From the NCBI RefSeq assembly GCF_004119455.1, contig NZ_NRQT01000001.1, forward strand, positions 1,054,001-1,118,000: 64,000 bases of DNA, written 5' to 3'. The translations under genes were made by a program, and so were the position numbers. Below the pieces are notes generated by a model, which was not told the DNA's origin, did no database searches, and saw nothing but the letters and a program-made list of their open reading frames with translations. Positions within the stretch are counted from its first letter, which is position 1. Each line of letters begins with the position of its first letter. Source of the DNA: Chryseobacterium sp. CH25. Its GTDB lineage: Bacteria > Bacteroidota > Bacteroidia > Flavobacteriales > Weeksellaceae. This document shows, piece by piece, positions 18,098 to 26,752 of the stretch.

Positions 18098-19819
18098 TTA
18101 TTTATGATTCAATACAATTTCTGAAACACTTTTTCCCTGGGGAATCATCGGAAATACATTGTGTTTTTTCCCTGTCATCACCTCCAGCAGAAAGGCACCT
18201 TTATGACTAAGCATTTCCTCTAACCCTTCTTTCAAATCTTCTCTCTGAGCAACTTTTCTTCCCGGAATATGATATCCGTTTGCCACCTGAACAAAATCTG
18301 GGCTCTGAATGTCTACGGAAGAATACCGTTCTTCATGAAAAAGTTCCTGCCACTGTCTTACCATTCCCAGATAGCTGTTGTTCAGAATTAAAATTTTAAC
18401 TTCTGGGTGATACTGCATGATCGTTCCCAACTCCTGGATATTCATTTGTGCTCCTCCATCTCCCATTACTGCAATAACAGGAAGATTGCGTTCTCCGTAA
18501 ACCGCTCCTATTGCTGCAGGAAGGCAGAATCCCATTGTTCCCAATCCACCACTTGTAACATTAGTTCGGGAATGTTGGAAGTTGGAATATCTGCACGTGA
18601 TCATCTGATGCTGTCCTACATCTGTTACAATCACCGCTTCTCCTTTAGTCATTTCATTAAGACATCTGATCACTTCTCCCATGGTCATTTCTTCTTCATT
18701 GGGATACAGTTCTTCGTTAATGAGGTTGATGCTTTCTACTTCCAGACAGTCTTTAAACCTTTGATGCCATTCCGAATGTTTTCTTTTTTGAATCAATGTG
18801 GTAAGAATCGGTAAAGTCTCTTTACAGTTTCCAAGAACCGGAACATCTGCCTTTACATTTTTATTGATTTCTGATGGATCAATGTCAAAATGAATAATCT
18901 TAGCCTGTTTAGCATACTGATCCAGCCTTCCGGTCACACGGTCATCAAAGCGCATTCCCACGGCAATCAGCACATCACATTGATTGGTAAGAATATTGGG
19001 TCCATAATTTCCATGCATCCCTACCATTCCTACTGCATGTGGATGGTCTGTAGGTAGAACTCCCATTCCCAAAGCTGTCCATGCTACCGGAACTCCTGAT
19101 TTTTCTGCGAATTCTAAAAACTCCTGCTCTGCTTTTCCAAGCATAATCCCCTGTCCGGCAATGATAAAAGGACGCTCTGCTTTATTAATAAGTTCTGCTG
19201 CCTGTTCAATATGTTCCAGTGACGGTGTAGGATCTGGTTTATAACTTCTTAAAGAATGACATGGAAAATATCCATTGTATGCAACTTTCTGCAACTGGGC
19301 ATTTTTCGTCACATCAATAAGCACTGGTCCTGGGCGTCCAGATTTTGCGATATAAAATGCTTTAGCTAGCACTTCAGGAAGCTCATTAGCATCTGTCACC
19401 TGATAATTCCATTTGGTAACAGGACTTGTGACATTCATAACATCTATTTCCTGGAAGGCATCTGTTCCTAAAAGATGTTCAAATACCTGTCCCGTGATGC
19501 ATACCAACGGAGTATTGTCTAATAAAGCATCCGCTAAACCTGTCACCAGATTGGTTGCACCCGGGCCACTTGTTGCCATCACTACGCCTACTTTCCCGGA
19601 AACTCTGGCTAATCCCTGTGCTGCATGTACCGCTGCCTGTTCATGACGAACAAGAATATGTTCCAGTTGATCTTTGTAATCATAAAGCGCATCGTAAATG
19701 GGAATGATAGCACCACCAGGATACCCAAAAACTGTTTTCACCCCTTCCTGAAGAAAGGCTTCAAGAATAATCCGGCTTCCGCTCAGTTCTGTAGCTGTTG
19801 ATTGATTTAAATTCTTCAT
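18098..19819 (-). CDS. ilvB: acetolactate synthase large (catalytic) subunit
   Basis: This TPP- and FAD-dependent enzyme condenses pyruvate with pyruvate or 2-oxobutanoate. The protein has 573 residues with three domains: N-terminal Pyr domain with the catalytic Glu in VRHEQAAVHAAQG, central FAD-binding domain, and C-terminal TPP domain with the GDGGAQMN...NN metal-binding motif. It lies 11 bases after ilvD and 14 before ilvN, consistent with one transcript. Confidence 0.96.
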   Translation of the reverse strand: MKNLNQSTATELSGSRIILEAFLQEGVKTVFGYPGGAIIPIYDALYDYKDQLEHILVRHEQAAVHAAQGLARVSGKVGVVMATSGPGATNLVTGLADALLDNTPLVCITGQVFEHLLGTDAFQEIDVMNVTSPVTKWNYQVTDANELPEVLAKAFYIAKSGRPGPVLIDVTKNAQLQKVAYNGYFPCHSLRSYKPDPTPSLEHIEQAAELINKAERPFIIAGQGIMLGKAEQEFLEFAEKSGVPVAWTALGMGVLPTDHPHAVGMVGMHGNYGPNILTNQCDVLIAVGMRFDDRVTGRLDQYAKQAKIIHFDIDPSEINKNVKADVPVLGNCKETLPILTTLIQKRKHSEWHQRFKDCLEVESINLINEELYPNEEEMTMGEVIRCLNEMTKGEAVIVTDVGQHQMITCRYSNFQHSRTNVTSGGLGTMGFCLPAAIGAVYGERNLPVIAVMGDGGAQMNIQELGTIMQYHPEVKILILNNSYLGMVRQWQELFHEERYSSVDIQSPDFVQVANGYHIPGRKVAQREDLKEGLEEMLSHKGAFLLEVMTGKKHNVFPMIPQGKSVSEIVLNHK

Positions 19820-19830
19820 AGTATCTGATT

Positions 19831-21519
19831 TTAAATTTCATCCGTTACACAGCCTTCAGCGGCGGATGATACGGTTAATGCATATTTGTAAAGCAATCCT
19901 TTTTTCACTTTTAAAGCAGGTTTTTGCCAGCCTTGCTTTCTTTTTTCAATTTCTTCTTCTGAAACTTTGAGCTGTATGGTATTGTTTACAGCATCAATTT
20001 CAATCAGGTCATTATCTTCTACAAAAGCGATTAATCCACCTTCATGAGCTTCAGGAGTGATGTGTCCTACAACAAAGCCGTGAGTGCCACCACTGAATCT
20101 TCCATCTGTAATTAGAGCAACACTGCTTCCCAGTCCTGCACCAATCAAAGCACTTGTTGGCTTCAGCATTTCCGGCATTCCGGGAGCGCCTTTCGGACCT
20201 TCGTTACGAATTACAATGACATCTCCATGTTGTACCGTTCCGTCTTCAATTCCTTTGATGAGGTTCTTCTCGCCATCAAATACACGGGCTTTTCCTACGA
20301 ACCGTTCTCCTTCCTTACCTGTTATTTTAGCAACACTTCCCTTTTCGGCAAGGTTTCCATATAAAATTCTCAAATGTCCGGTTGGTTTAACAGGGTTTGA
20401 TAATGGTCTTATAATCTTCTGAGTATTAAAATCTAATCCTTGTACATGTTCCAGATTTTCAGCTAATGTTTTTCCGGTAACGGTTAAGCAGTCACCGTGC
20501 AACAGTCCTTCTTCTAACAGGTACTTCATTACTGCAGGTATTCCTCCATGCTCATACAGGTCCTGCATCAGATATTTTCCACTAGGCTTAAGATCTGCTA
20601 ACATAGGTGTACAATCGCTCATGGTTTGAAAATCATCCTGAGTAATAGATACTCCTACACTTTTGGCCATTGCAATAAAATGAAGAACCGCATTGGTACT
20701 GCCTCCTAACACAACAATCAGACGGAGTGCATTTTCAAAAGCTTTACGGGTCATGATATCTGAAGGTTTGATATCTTTTTCCAAAAGGATCTTCAGATAT
20801 TTTCCTGCTTCCAGACATTCATTTTGTTTTTCTTTGCTTAAGGCCGGATTGGATGACGAATACGGAAGGCTCATTCCCAATGCTTCTATGGCAGATGCCA
20901 TCGTATTCGCTGTATACATTCCGCCACAGGCACCTGCACCGGGACAGGAATTTTTAACCACTCCATCAAAATCCTCTTCTGAGATTTCTCCTGCAATCTT
21001 TTTTCCTAAAGCCTCAAATGCAGAAACAATATTCAAAGTTTCACCTTTGTAACAGCCTGGAGCAATAGTTCCGCCGTAAACCATCAGTGAAGGTCTGTTC
21101 AGTCTTCCCATCGCGATGATTGTTCCCGGCATATTCTTGTCACAGCCTGGTAAAGCGATAAGTCCGTCATAATACTGGGCTCCACAAATCGCTTCAATAC
21201 TGTCAGCAATCACATCCCGGCTTACCAGTGAATAGCGCATCCCATCTGTTCCGTTGCTCATTCCGTCGCTTACTCCAATGGTGTTAAAGATCAACCCTGC
21301 CAGTCCATGATCCCATGTTCCTTTTTTGACGACTCTGGCCAGATCGTTGAGGTGCATGTTACAGGTATTTCCATCGTATCCCATACTTGCAATCCCGATC
21401 TGTGCTTTGTGCATATCTTCTTCTGTAAAGCCAATTCCGTATAACATGGCTTTTGCCGCTGGCTGCTCACTGTTTTGTGTGAATGTTTTTGAATATTTAT
21501 TTAACATATTTTCCTGCAT
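19831..21519 (-). CDS. ilvD: dihydroxy-acid dehydratase
   Basis: This iron-sulfur enzyme dehydrates dihydroxy acids to the 2-oxo acids of Val and Ile. The protein has 562 residues. Likely cluster ligands are the cysteines in [15 protein letters not shown] and [16 protein letters not shown]. The C-terminal block [19 protein letters not shown] is typical of the IlvD/Edd family. The start is the Met at 21519; a second Met four codons later is possible. A 166-base gap separates it from ilvE and contains a possible promoter. Confidence 0.96.
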   Translation of the reverse strand: MQENMLNKYSKTFTQNSEQPAAKAMLYGIGFTEEDMHKAQIGIASMGYDGNTCNMHLNDLARVVKKGTWDHGLAGLIFNTIGVSDGMSNGTDGMRYSLVSRDVIADSIEAICGAQYYDGLIALPGCDKNMPGTIIAMGRLNRPSLMVYGGTIAPGCYKGETLNIVSAFEALGKKIAGEISEEDFDGVVKNSCPGAGACGGMYTANTMASAIEALGMSLPYSSSNPALSKEKQNECLEAGKYLKILLEKDIKPSDIMTRKAFENALRLIVVLGGSTNAVLHFIAMAKSVGVSITQDDFQTMSDCTPMLADLKPSGKYLMQDLYEHGGIPAVMKYLLEEGLLHGDCLTVTGKTLAENLEHVQGLDFNTQKIIRPLSNPVKPTGHLRILYGNLAEKGSVAKITGKEGERFVGKARVFDGEKNLIKGIEDGTVQHGDVIVIRNEGPKGAPGMPEMLKPTSALIGAGLGSSVALITDGRFSGGTHGFVVGHITPEAHEGGLIAFVEDNDLIEIDAVNNTIQLKVSEEEIEKRKQGWQKPALKVKKGLLYKYALTVSSAAEGCVTDEI

Positions 21520-21570
21520 TTGCTGATCTTCCAGTCTGTTTAAGTGATTCTTTTTTCTTTAATTTTGGTT

Positions 21571-21578
21571 CAAAACTA
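21571..21578 (-). promoter_or_regulatory. possible internal promoter (-7 box) for ilvD
   Basis: The complement of 21571-21578 is TAGTTTTG, a match to TAnnTTTG, 52 bases upstream of the ilvD ATG in the ilvE-ilvD gap. No clear -33 box. If real, ilvDBNCA could be transcribed partly independently of the attenuated ilvE transcript. Confidence 0.35.
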
Positions 21579-21685
21579 CAGCTTGTAATATTTTTTTAAT
21601 TCCTGCTTTTTCTGAAACTACAATATCCAATCGTTTAAAAATTAATTACAATTAACTAATAATCAATATTTTATATTTTAAAAAT

Positions 21686-22558
21686 TTACAATGACAGAAC
21701 TCTCACTAATTTTGAATAAGCCTGTTGTACCTTTTCACTTGCGGTGTCTTCCCATTGTTTGGTGAAAGGAACATCATCCAAAGAATCCAGGGCAACGATT
21801 TCAGCGGCTGTACCACAGAAAAATGCAGCATCTGCTCCTCTCATTTCTTCAGGTTTGAAAAAGGTTTCTTTAACGGGAATATTCAGTTCATCGCATATTT
21901 CAAAGACGGTCTGTCGGGTAATTCCAGGAAGAATGCTTCCTTTTGCCGGGGTGAATAATGTTCCGTCTTTTTCATAAAAAACATTGGCTCCCGAGCTTTC
22001 TGCAACATTTCCATTTTCATCCAGTACCAGAGCTTCATCATATCCTTTATCTTTGGCATCCTGACAAGCTAAAATGGAGTTTACATAATGTCCGCCTACT
22101 TTTGCCTCCACTTTGAATGCTTTCGGATTAGGACGTTGGAAAGGAGAAGTCATGATTTTCATTTTATCTGCCAGATAACCGTTGCTCCATTCCCAAGTCA
22201 GGAGAGACAGGTAGGACTCTTTGCCTTTTGAGAGAGACATATTGGGAGAACAGGTTACCAAAGGACGGATATAAGCATCTGTAAAGCCATTCAGTTCCAG
22301 CAGTTCATAAGTAAGTTCTGTAAGCTGATCTGCAGAATAATCGAAAGGAATGTGCATCAATTCTGCGGATCTTTTTAATCTTTCATAATGTTCTTTTGCT
22401 TTAAAAATTCTGGTTCCATGGGTAGTTTTGTAAGATTTAATTCCTTCAAAAACTGAATATCCGTAATGAAGAGATTGGCCATAAAGATTGGTTCCTGCGT
22501 CTTTGGCTTTCATGAAGTTTCCATCAAAATAGATGACCGTGTCGTTGTTGTAATACAT
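21686..22558 (-). CDS. ilvE: branched-chain amino acid aminotransferase
   Basis: This PLP class IV aminotransferase carries out the last step of Ile, Val and Leu synthesis. The protein has 290 residues. Family motifs are SVFEGIKSY at the N-terminus, the PLP lysine in EAKVGGHYVNS, and GNVAESSGANVF. It is the first structural gene of the locus and lies directly downstream of two leader-peptide/terminator units, so it should be the gene most strongly attenuated. Confidence 0.95.
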   Translation of the reverse strand: MYYNNDTVIYFDGNFMKAKDAGTNLYGQSLHYGYSVFEGIKSYKTTHGTRIFKAKEHYERLKRSAELMHIPFDYSADQLTELTYELLELNGFTDAYIRPLVTCSPNMSLSKGKESYLSLLTWEWSNGYLADKMKIMTSPFQRPNPKAFKVEAKVGGHYVNSILACQDAKDKGYDEALVLDENGNVAESSGANVFYEKDGTLFTPAKGSILPGITRQTVFEICDELNIPVKETFFKPEEMRGADAAFFCGTAAEIVALDSLDDVPFTKQWEDTASEKVQQAYSKLVRVLSL

Positions 22559-22591
22559 GTTATAATGGGTTAAAATTTAAAAAATTGGGAA

Positions 22592-22622
22592 TAAAAAAGC
22601 CCTCTCACAGTGTGAGAGGGCT
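22592..22622 (-). terminator. proximal ilv attenuator terminator
   Basis: On the minus strand the RNA contains AGCCCTCTCA, loop CACTG, TGAGAGGGCT, then six U residues, ending about 33 bases before the ilvE ATG. The 5' arm includes UCUCACAC, which can pair perfectly with GUGUGAGA at the end of the upstream leader peptide (complement of 22651-22658). Pairing there would block the terminator. That is the standard antiterminator geometry. Confidence 0.85.
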
Positions 22623-22652
22623 CAATATATGTACAATCATACATCTTCCGTC

Positions 22653-22709
22653 TCACACACGTAAGGGAATAATAATGACGATAATAATGACTGCGAATAA
22701 CTGATACAT
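22653..22709 (-). CDS. proximal ilv leader peptide (18 residues)
   Basis: Reading the minus strand from ATG at 22709 gives MYQLFAVIIIVIIIPLRV and a TGA. Eleven of 18 residues are Ile, Val or Leu, including a run VIIIVIII. Stalling of the ribosome in this run, when charged Ile or Val tRNA is scarce, would leave the GUGUGAGA element free to form the antiterminator. Completion of the peptide would place the ribosome over that element and allow termination. There is no detectable promoter between this leader and the distal terminator, so its translation depends on read-through of that terminator. Confidence 0.8.
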   Translation of the reverse strand: MYQLFAVIIIVIIIPLRV

Positions 22710-22732
22710 AATTGTACTCTAAAAAATTAAAA

Positions 22733-22762
22733 CAAAAAAAGCCGCTTCAAAATGAAACGGCT
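22733..22762 (-). terminator. distal ilv attenuator terminator
   Basis: On the minus strand: AGCCGTTTCA, a UUU loop, TGAAGCGGCT (one G-U wobble), then a run of seven U. The 3' arm sequence GAAGCGGC also occurs at the end of the distal leader peptide (complement of 22797-22804), where it can capture the terminator 5' arm as an antiterminator. Confidence 0.8.
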
Positions 22763-22789
22763 TATATATAATTTAAATAAAAATCTATT

Positions 22790-22873
22790 TTAAAATGCCG
22801 CTTCCTGACTGTTGTAAATGACAACAGCTGCAATAGAAATGACAATAATATTTTTCTGATTCGTAAAATTCAT
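22790..22873 (-). CDS. distal ilv leader peptide (27 residues)
   Basis: Reading the minus strand from ATG at 22873 gives a 27-residue peptide starting MNFTNQKN and containing IIVISIAAVVI before a TAA. It has five Ile and three Val and no Leu. The codons for AVV lie in a hairpin (CTGTTGT/ACAACAG) that could act as the pause structure. The stretch encoding QEAA contains GAAGCGGC, the antiterminator arm. The ATG begins only 4 bases after the -7 box, so the transcript would start at or very near this codon. Confidence 0.75.
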   Translation of the reverse strand: MNFTNQKNIIVISIAAVVIYNSQEAAF

Positions 22874-22877
22874 ACTG

Positions 22878-22907
22878 CAAATGTATAAACTTTTTAAAAA
22901 CTCACAA
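22878..22907 (-). promoter_or_regulatory. promoter of the ilv leader/ilvE transcript
   Basis: On the minus strand, TTG (complement of 22905-22907), 19 bases, then TACATTTG (complement of 22878-22885). This fits the Bacteroidota -33/-7 promoter pattern including spacing. The start site would be about 4-6 bases downstream, at the distal leader ATG. Confidence 0.75.
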
Positions 22908-22923
22908 GTTTTTTTAGCACTTT

Positions 22924-23766
22924 TTATTTTTTTTGTAAAAATTGATTGAGTGTTTCCTTTGCTTCAGCCACATCATGAACTCTTAAAATTTTAGCTCCCT
23001 GCTCCAAAACTTTAAGGTGTAATTTCTGTGTTTCTTCATTGATATCAAGTGGAGATTTTCCAAGAGGTTTATAGATAAATGACTTTCTTGAAATCCCGAT
23101 TAGTAAAGGAAATTTTCCAAAACCAAGATATTCAACCTCATTAATCATTTTCATCTGATCTTCCACCGTTTTTCCAAAGCCAAAACCGGGGTCCAAAATG
23201 ATATCTTTAACTCCTTTTTGCAACAGCTCATTTGTCTTTTCAGAAAAATACCTGTTGACCTCTAATGTTATATCTTCAAACTTAATTTTATCATGCATGG
23301 TTTCATAGGATGGATTGATATGCATCAAAATGTAAGGAAGCTTAGTTTCTGCCGCTGTATCAAACATTTTTTCGTCATACTGACCTCCCGAAATATCATT
23401 AATCATATCTATCCCTTCACTGAATCCAAATCTTACGGTTTCCGCATAGAAAGTATCCAAAGAAATCAATGCTTCCGGAAACTCTTTTTTGATGTTAGAA
23501 ATCACATTTCCAATCCTTTTAATTTCCTCTTCACTGCTCAGGAATTCAGAATTGGGACGGGTAGATTGTGGTCCGATATCAAGAATTTCCGCTCCATCTT
23601 TTAATAACTTTTCAGCATGTTCCAGTGCCAGTTTTTCATCATTAAACTTTCCACCATCAGAGAATGAATCCGGGGTAAGATTGAGGATTCCCATGATCTT
23701 TGGAGTATCCAGTTGTATCAGTCTGCCATTACAGTTGATCGAATAGGTTTGAAGGTTTGAGAGCAT
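22924..23766 (-). CDS. folP: dihydropteroate synthase
   Basis: It joins p-aminobenzoate to the pterin diphosphate in folate synthesis and is the sulfonamide target. Motifs: GILNLTPDSFSDGG, DIGPQSTRP, DPGFGFGKT and GISRKSF, over about 280 residues. The open frame extends to 23826, but the first 20 residues are an atypical hydrophobic run. The Met at 23766 (MLSNLQTYS) gives the normal family length. It is divergent from the DUF1599 gene, an arrangement I recall as frequent in Bacteroidota. Confidence 0.94.
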   Translation of the reverse strand: MLSNLQTYSINCNGRLIQLDTPKIMGILNLTPDSFSDGGKFNDEKLALEHAEKLLKDGAEILDIGPQSTRPNSEFLSSEEEIKRIGNVISNIKKEFPEALISLDTFYAETVRFGFSEGIDMINDISGGQYDEKMFDTAAETKLPYILMHINPSYETMHDKIKFEDITLEVNRYFSEKTNELLQKGVKDIILDPGFGFGKTVEDQMKMINEVEYLGFGKFPLLIGISRKSFIYKPLGKSPLDINEETQKLHLKVLEQGAKILRVHDVAEAKETLNQFLQKK

Positions 23767-23981
23767 GAGGTTTATAAGTAATGAATGATGGGTAATGAGT
23801 AATTTTATATACTGCAAAATTAGCAACTAATCGTGAATTGAATGTAAAAAAAGGCTATAAAATTGTACTCAAGAGACGAATATTAAATACAGGATGACAG
23901 ATTCCCACACTCCACACCATGTACCTCGAATCCCGAATTCCAAACGATAAAACTCATGGTTCATAAACAAAACCGAATTCG

Positions 23982-23989
23982 TATATTTG
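23982..23989 (+). promoter_or_regulatory. -7 box of the DUF1599 operon promoter
   Basis: TATATTTG is a perfect TAnnTTTG match. Transcription would begin near 23994, which excludes an upstream start and sets the first codon of the next gene at 24007. Confidence 0.5.
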
Positions 23990-24006
23990 GAAGATTAAGA
24001 AAATTT

Positions 24007-24573
24007 ATGTCAAAAACATCAGTACAGTTCGAGAAAATTATCAGTCAGTGTCGTGATCTTTTCAGTAAAAAGTTACAGGATTACGGACCTGCGTGGAGGG
24101 TTTTAAGACCAAGTTCCATTACGGATCAGATTTATATTAAAGTTAACAGAATCCGTACATTGCAAATGACTGATGTGAAAATGGTGGATGAAAGTGAAGA
24201 AGATGAATTTATCGCAATTGTGAACTACTCTATCATTGGACTTATTCAGCTTGAAAAAGGACTTTCCAATGATTTTAATGAAAATAAGGAAGAAATTTTA
24301 AATCTGTATGACAAATATTCCAAGGAAGCGCAGGCTTTAATGGAGAGAAAAAATCACGATTATGGTGAAGCATGGAGAGATATGAGAATCTCTTCGATTA
24401 CAGATTTGATTTATCAGAAAGTATTAAGAACTAAACAGATTGAAGACAACCAGGGAAAAACCATCGTATCTGAAGGCCTTGATGCCAACTATTTCGATAT
24501 GCTGAATTATGCTGTTTTCTGCCTGATTAAATTCTCAGAACAAAAAAACCAATCCGAACCCAAAACTATTTAA
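24007..24573 (+). CDS. DUF1599-domain protein with internal duplication
   Basis: The protein has 188 residues from the ATG at 24007; an upstream in-frame Met at 23956 would lie before the predicted transcript start. It contains two copies of one module of about 75 residues: KLQDYGPAWRVLRPSSITDQIYIKVNR and RKNHDYGEAWRDMRISSITDLIYQKVLR, each followed by an F/YxxxxNYxxxxLI helix. DUF1599 has been linked by annotation to nucleotide modification, but its role is unknown. It lies next to folP and 1 base before the DoxX-like gene. Confidence 0.8.
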   Translation: MSKTSVQFEKIISQCRDLFSKKLQDYGPAWRVLRPSSITDQIYIKVNRIRTLQMTDVKMVDESEEDEFIAIVNYSIIGLIQLEKGLSNDFNENKEEILNLYDKYSKEAQALMERKNHDYGEAWRDMRISSITDLIYQKVLRTKQIEDNQGKTIVSEGLDANYFDMLNYAVFCLIKFSEQKNQSEPKTI

Positions 24574-24574
24574 T

Positions 24575-25684
24575 ATGATCAAAGGTTTATTACGCTTTAT
24601 TATTGCGGTTATTTTCATCCTTTCCGGCTTTGTAAAAGCTGTGGATCTAGTAGGTTTCTCCTTTAAAATGGAGGAATATTTTTCACCTGCTGTCTTCAAT
24701 ATGCCGTTTTTTGAAAAATTTGCTCTGCTGTTTTCAATTATCGTTGTTGTGCTGGAGCTTTTCTTAGGATTTATGCTGCTGCTGAAAATGAAGCTTAAAT
24801 TTACCTTATCAGCTTTAATTGCACTTTGTGTGTTTTTTGGCTTCCTAACCTTCTATTCTGCTTATTTTAATGTAGTTACAGATTGTGGATGCTTTGGAGA
24901 TGCTATTAAATTTACGCCTTGGCAGAGTTTCTTTAAAGATGTAGCTCTTCTTATTGGGCTTATTCTTCTGTTTGTTCTGTACAAAAAAGATTTCCGTAAA
25001 ACAGATGAGTATGGCAGCACCAGAAAAGAATCTACAGGTAAGTTCAAATACATTCTCTTTACAGTTTTTTCTTTGGGAATGATCTATATTATGGCTCAAG
25101 GAATTATGCATGAACCAATCATCGATTTCCGTGATTACAAAGTAGGAACAGATATTAAAGGTGAGAAAGAAAAAATCAATAAAAACCCTTCTGAATATAA
25201 GACTTTTTATTCCCTGAAAAATCAAAAAACAGGTGAAATTTTAAAAGTAAACCAGGATGATTACATTAAAGAAACAAAATACTGGGCAGAAGGTTCTCCA
25301 TGGAAGATTGAAGAAGGAAAAAATGAATCTGTACTTATAAAAGAAGGATATAAATCTGAGATCGTAAAATTCAAAATTGAAGATCCTACAGGAATGGAAC
25401 TTACAGATGAGATCATCAAAGCACCAAAAGCTATTCTTGTATTTTCTTACCATCCGAAAGAGGTCTCTGCTGAGCTTCTTCAGAAGGTAGAAGCTAAAGT
25501 AAATGCTCAGAAAGGAGCTGTTATTTATGGGGTTTCAACAGATCAGAAAACTTTTAAAACCATTAAAAATACAATGATGGATGGTACTGCCATTAAAACT
25601 ATTGCAAGAAGTAATCCTTTTGTACTGATTCTTCAAAACGGAAAAATTGTAGACAAGCAGCCTGCAAAAGACTATATCAATTAA
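24575..25684 (+). CDS. BT_3928-like DoxX/MauE-type membrane protein with thioredoxin-like tail
   Basis: The protein has 369 residues. Four to five transmembrane helices in the first 170 residues contain TDCGCFGDAIKFTPW, a Cys-Gly-Cys-Phe-Gly motif typical of MauE/DoxX redox-associated proteins. The C-terminal part (about 270-369) looks like a thioredoxin fold without a CxxC. The function is probably in envelope redox or disulfide chemistry (inference). The order folP/DUF1599/this gene and tpiA nearby is one I recall from other Bacteroidota. Confidence 0.8.
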   Translation: MIKGLLRFIIAVIFILSGFVKAVDLVGFSFKMEEYFSPAVFNMPFFEKFALLFSIIVVVLELFLGFMLLLKMKLKFTLSALIALCVFFGFLTFYSAYFNVVTDCGCFGDAIKFTPWQSFFKDVALLIGLILLFVLYKKDFRKTDEYGSTRKESTGKFKYILFTVFSLGMIYIMAQGIMHEPIIDFRDYKVGTDIKGEKEKINKNPSEYKTFYSLKNQKTGEILKVNQDDYIKETKYWAEGSPWKIEEGKNESVLIKEGYKSEIVKFKIEDPTGMELTDEIIKAPKAILVFSYHPKEVSAELLQKVEAKVNAQKGAVIYGVSTDQKTFKTIKNTMMDGTAIKTIARSNPFVLILQNGKIVDKQPAKDYIN

Positions 25685-25698
25685 TTATTTCAACGCTA

Positions 25699-26379
25699 AT
25701 GGAACAAAATTTCAATTATATTAATGAAAATTATATTACAGAAGCTGAGTTATGTAATATAACAAATATCAGCAAGGATGAATTGGCTGTACTTATTCAA
25801 AATCAATTAGTTCCACAGCACTCATATACGATTTCCCGAACTATTAGAATAACGTCTCCTCTTAATGATGAATTTGAAAATGAGATTACAGAGAAGTATT
25901 TCAGTAAAAACTGTATTTCATTAATTGAAAAGAATAAAGAATTAAGAGATACTCATCAATACAAGGAAGAGTTTAAAGAAAATTTCATCCGGCATCTGAT
26001 GAACCATCCTCATAAAAACTTTGCTTATGATGGGATGTTCAACACCTCTTTTCCGGAACAGGAAAAACTGAATGAAATATTTGAAAGTGAGTGGGCAGCC
26101 TATTGCAACGGTATATATGGGATTTGTACCTTACATTCCACTGAAGAAGAAATTGTAAAAAAGGAAATTGCCGTTAAAAAACTGATTCATTTCAACACTC
26201 AGTTATCTGGTAAAAAACTTACCGATGATGAATCAGAAGAAGTGATGAAACTGAGTGAAGAGTTTAACGAAGTAGCTCAAAAATTTGCTCCTTATCAAAG
26301 AAAATCAAGCAGCAGGGGAAAATATCTCGATACAATTTTAGAAGAAAATAACTTAGACTATCTAGTAAAAAAATATTAA
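25699..26379 (+). CDS. hypothetical cytoplasmic protein, possibly DUF6058-like
   Basis: The protein has 226 residues with no signal peptide. The N-terminus (NYITEAELCNITNISKDEL followed by a Pro-x-x-SYTI motif) resembles the start of DUF6058 proteins, where a short helical domain precedes a basic stretch. I am not certain of this. It lies 14 bases after the DoxX-like gene and 3 bases before the TerB-like gene, so the three probably share a transcript. Confidence 0.6.
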   Translation: MEQNFNYINENYITEAELCNITNISKDELAVLIQNQLVPQHSYTISRTIRITSPLNDEFENEITEKYFSKNCISLIEKNKELRDTHQYKEEFKENFIRHLMNHPHKNFAYDGMFNTSFPEQEKLNEIFESEWAAYCNGIYGICTLHSTEEEIVKKEIAVKKLIHFNTQLSGKKLTDDESEEVMKLSEEFNEVAQKFAPYQRKSSSRGKYLDTILEENNLDYLVKKY

Positions 26380-26382
26380 AAC

Positions 26383-26730
26383 ATGCAAAAATCAAATAAA
26401 TCAATCGCCGGTTACCACTTATTAATGATTCTTTCTTCTGTTGACGGAGAATTTGCTCCTGAGGAAGGAATGTTGGTACAGCAATATCTGGCTGATGAAT
26501 TTCCATTCAGAATGAATCTTGACAATGAACTTGATACATTAGCTCTTTTGCAGCCTGAAGAATGGAAAGATCATTTTGAATTTCACGGTAGATGTTTCCT
26601 TGATGACTCTACAGAAGATGAGCGTGTAAAATTTGCTCAGTTTGCCAAATCTCTGATTAAAGCAGATAACAAAGTAACTGAAGAAGAACACACGTTCTAC
26701 GTTCTGCTAAAAAACCTATGGGGATTATAA
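26383..26730 (+). CDS. TerB-like small helical protein
   Basis: The protein has 115 residues. The pattern LLMILSSVDGEFAPEEGMLVQQYL and the acidic AKSLIKADNKVTEEEHTFY block resemble TerB/DUF533-type helical bundles, which carry paired acidic loops that may bind metal. There is no other ter gene near, so tellurite resistance should not be inferred. It starts 3 bases after the preceding stop. Confidence 0.6.
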   Translation: MQKSNKSIAGYHLLMILSSVDGEFAPEEGMLVQQYLADEFPFRMNLDNELDTLALLQPEEWKDHFEFHGRCFLDDSTEDERVKFAQFAKSLIKADNKVTEEEHTFYVLLKNLWGL

Positions 26731-26752
26731 TTCCTCCTCAAAATAAAAAACC

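Noticed and set aside
22592..22762. The two hairpins upstream of ilvE as plain terminators of folP
   Set aside because: The ilv promoter lies between folP and both hairpins, each hairpin follows its own Ile/Val-rich short frame, and each has a matching antiterminator arm. Simple termination does not explain this.
26383..26730. Tellurite-resistance function for the TerB-like gene
   Set aside because: The match is to a general helical fold, and none of terA, terC, terD or terZ is near, so the resistance label is not supported.
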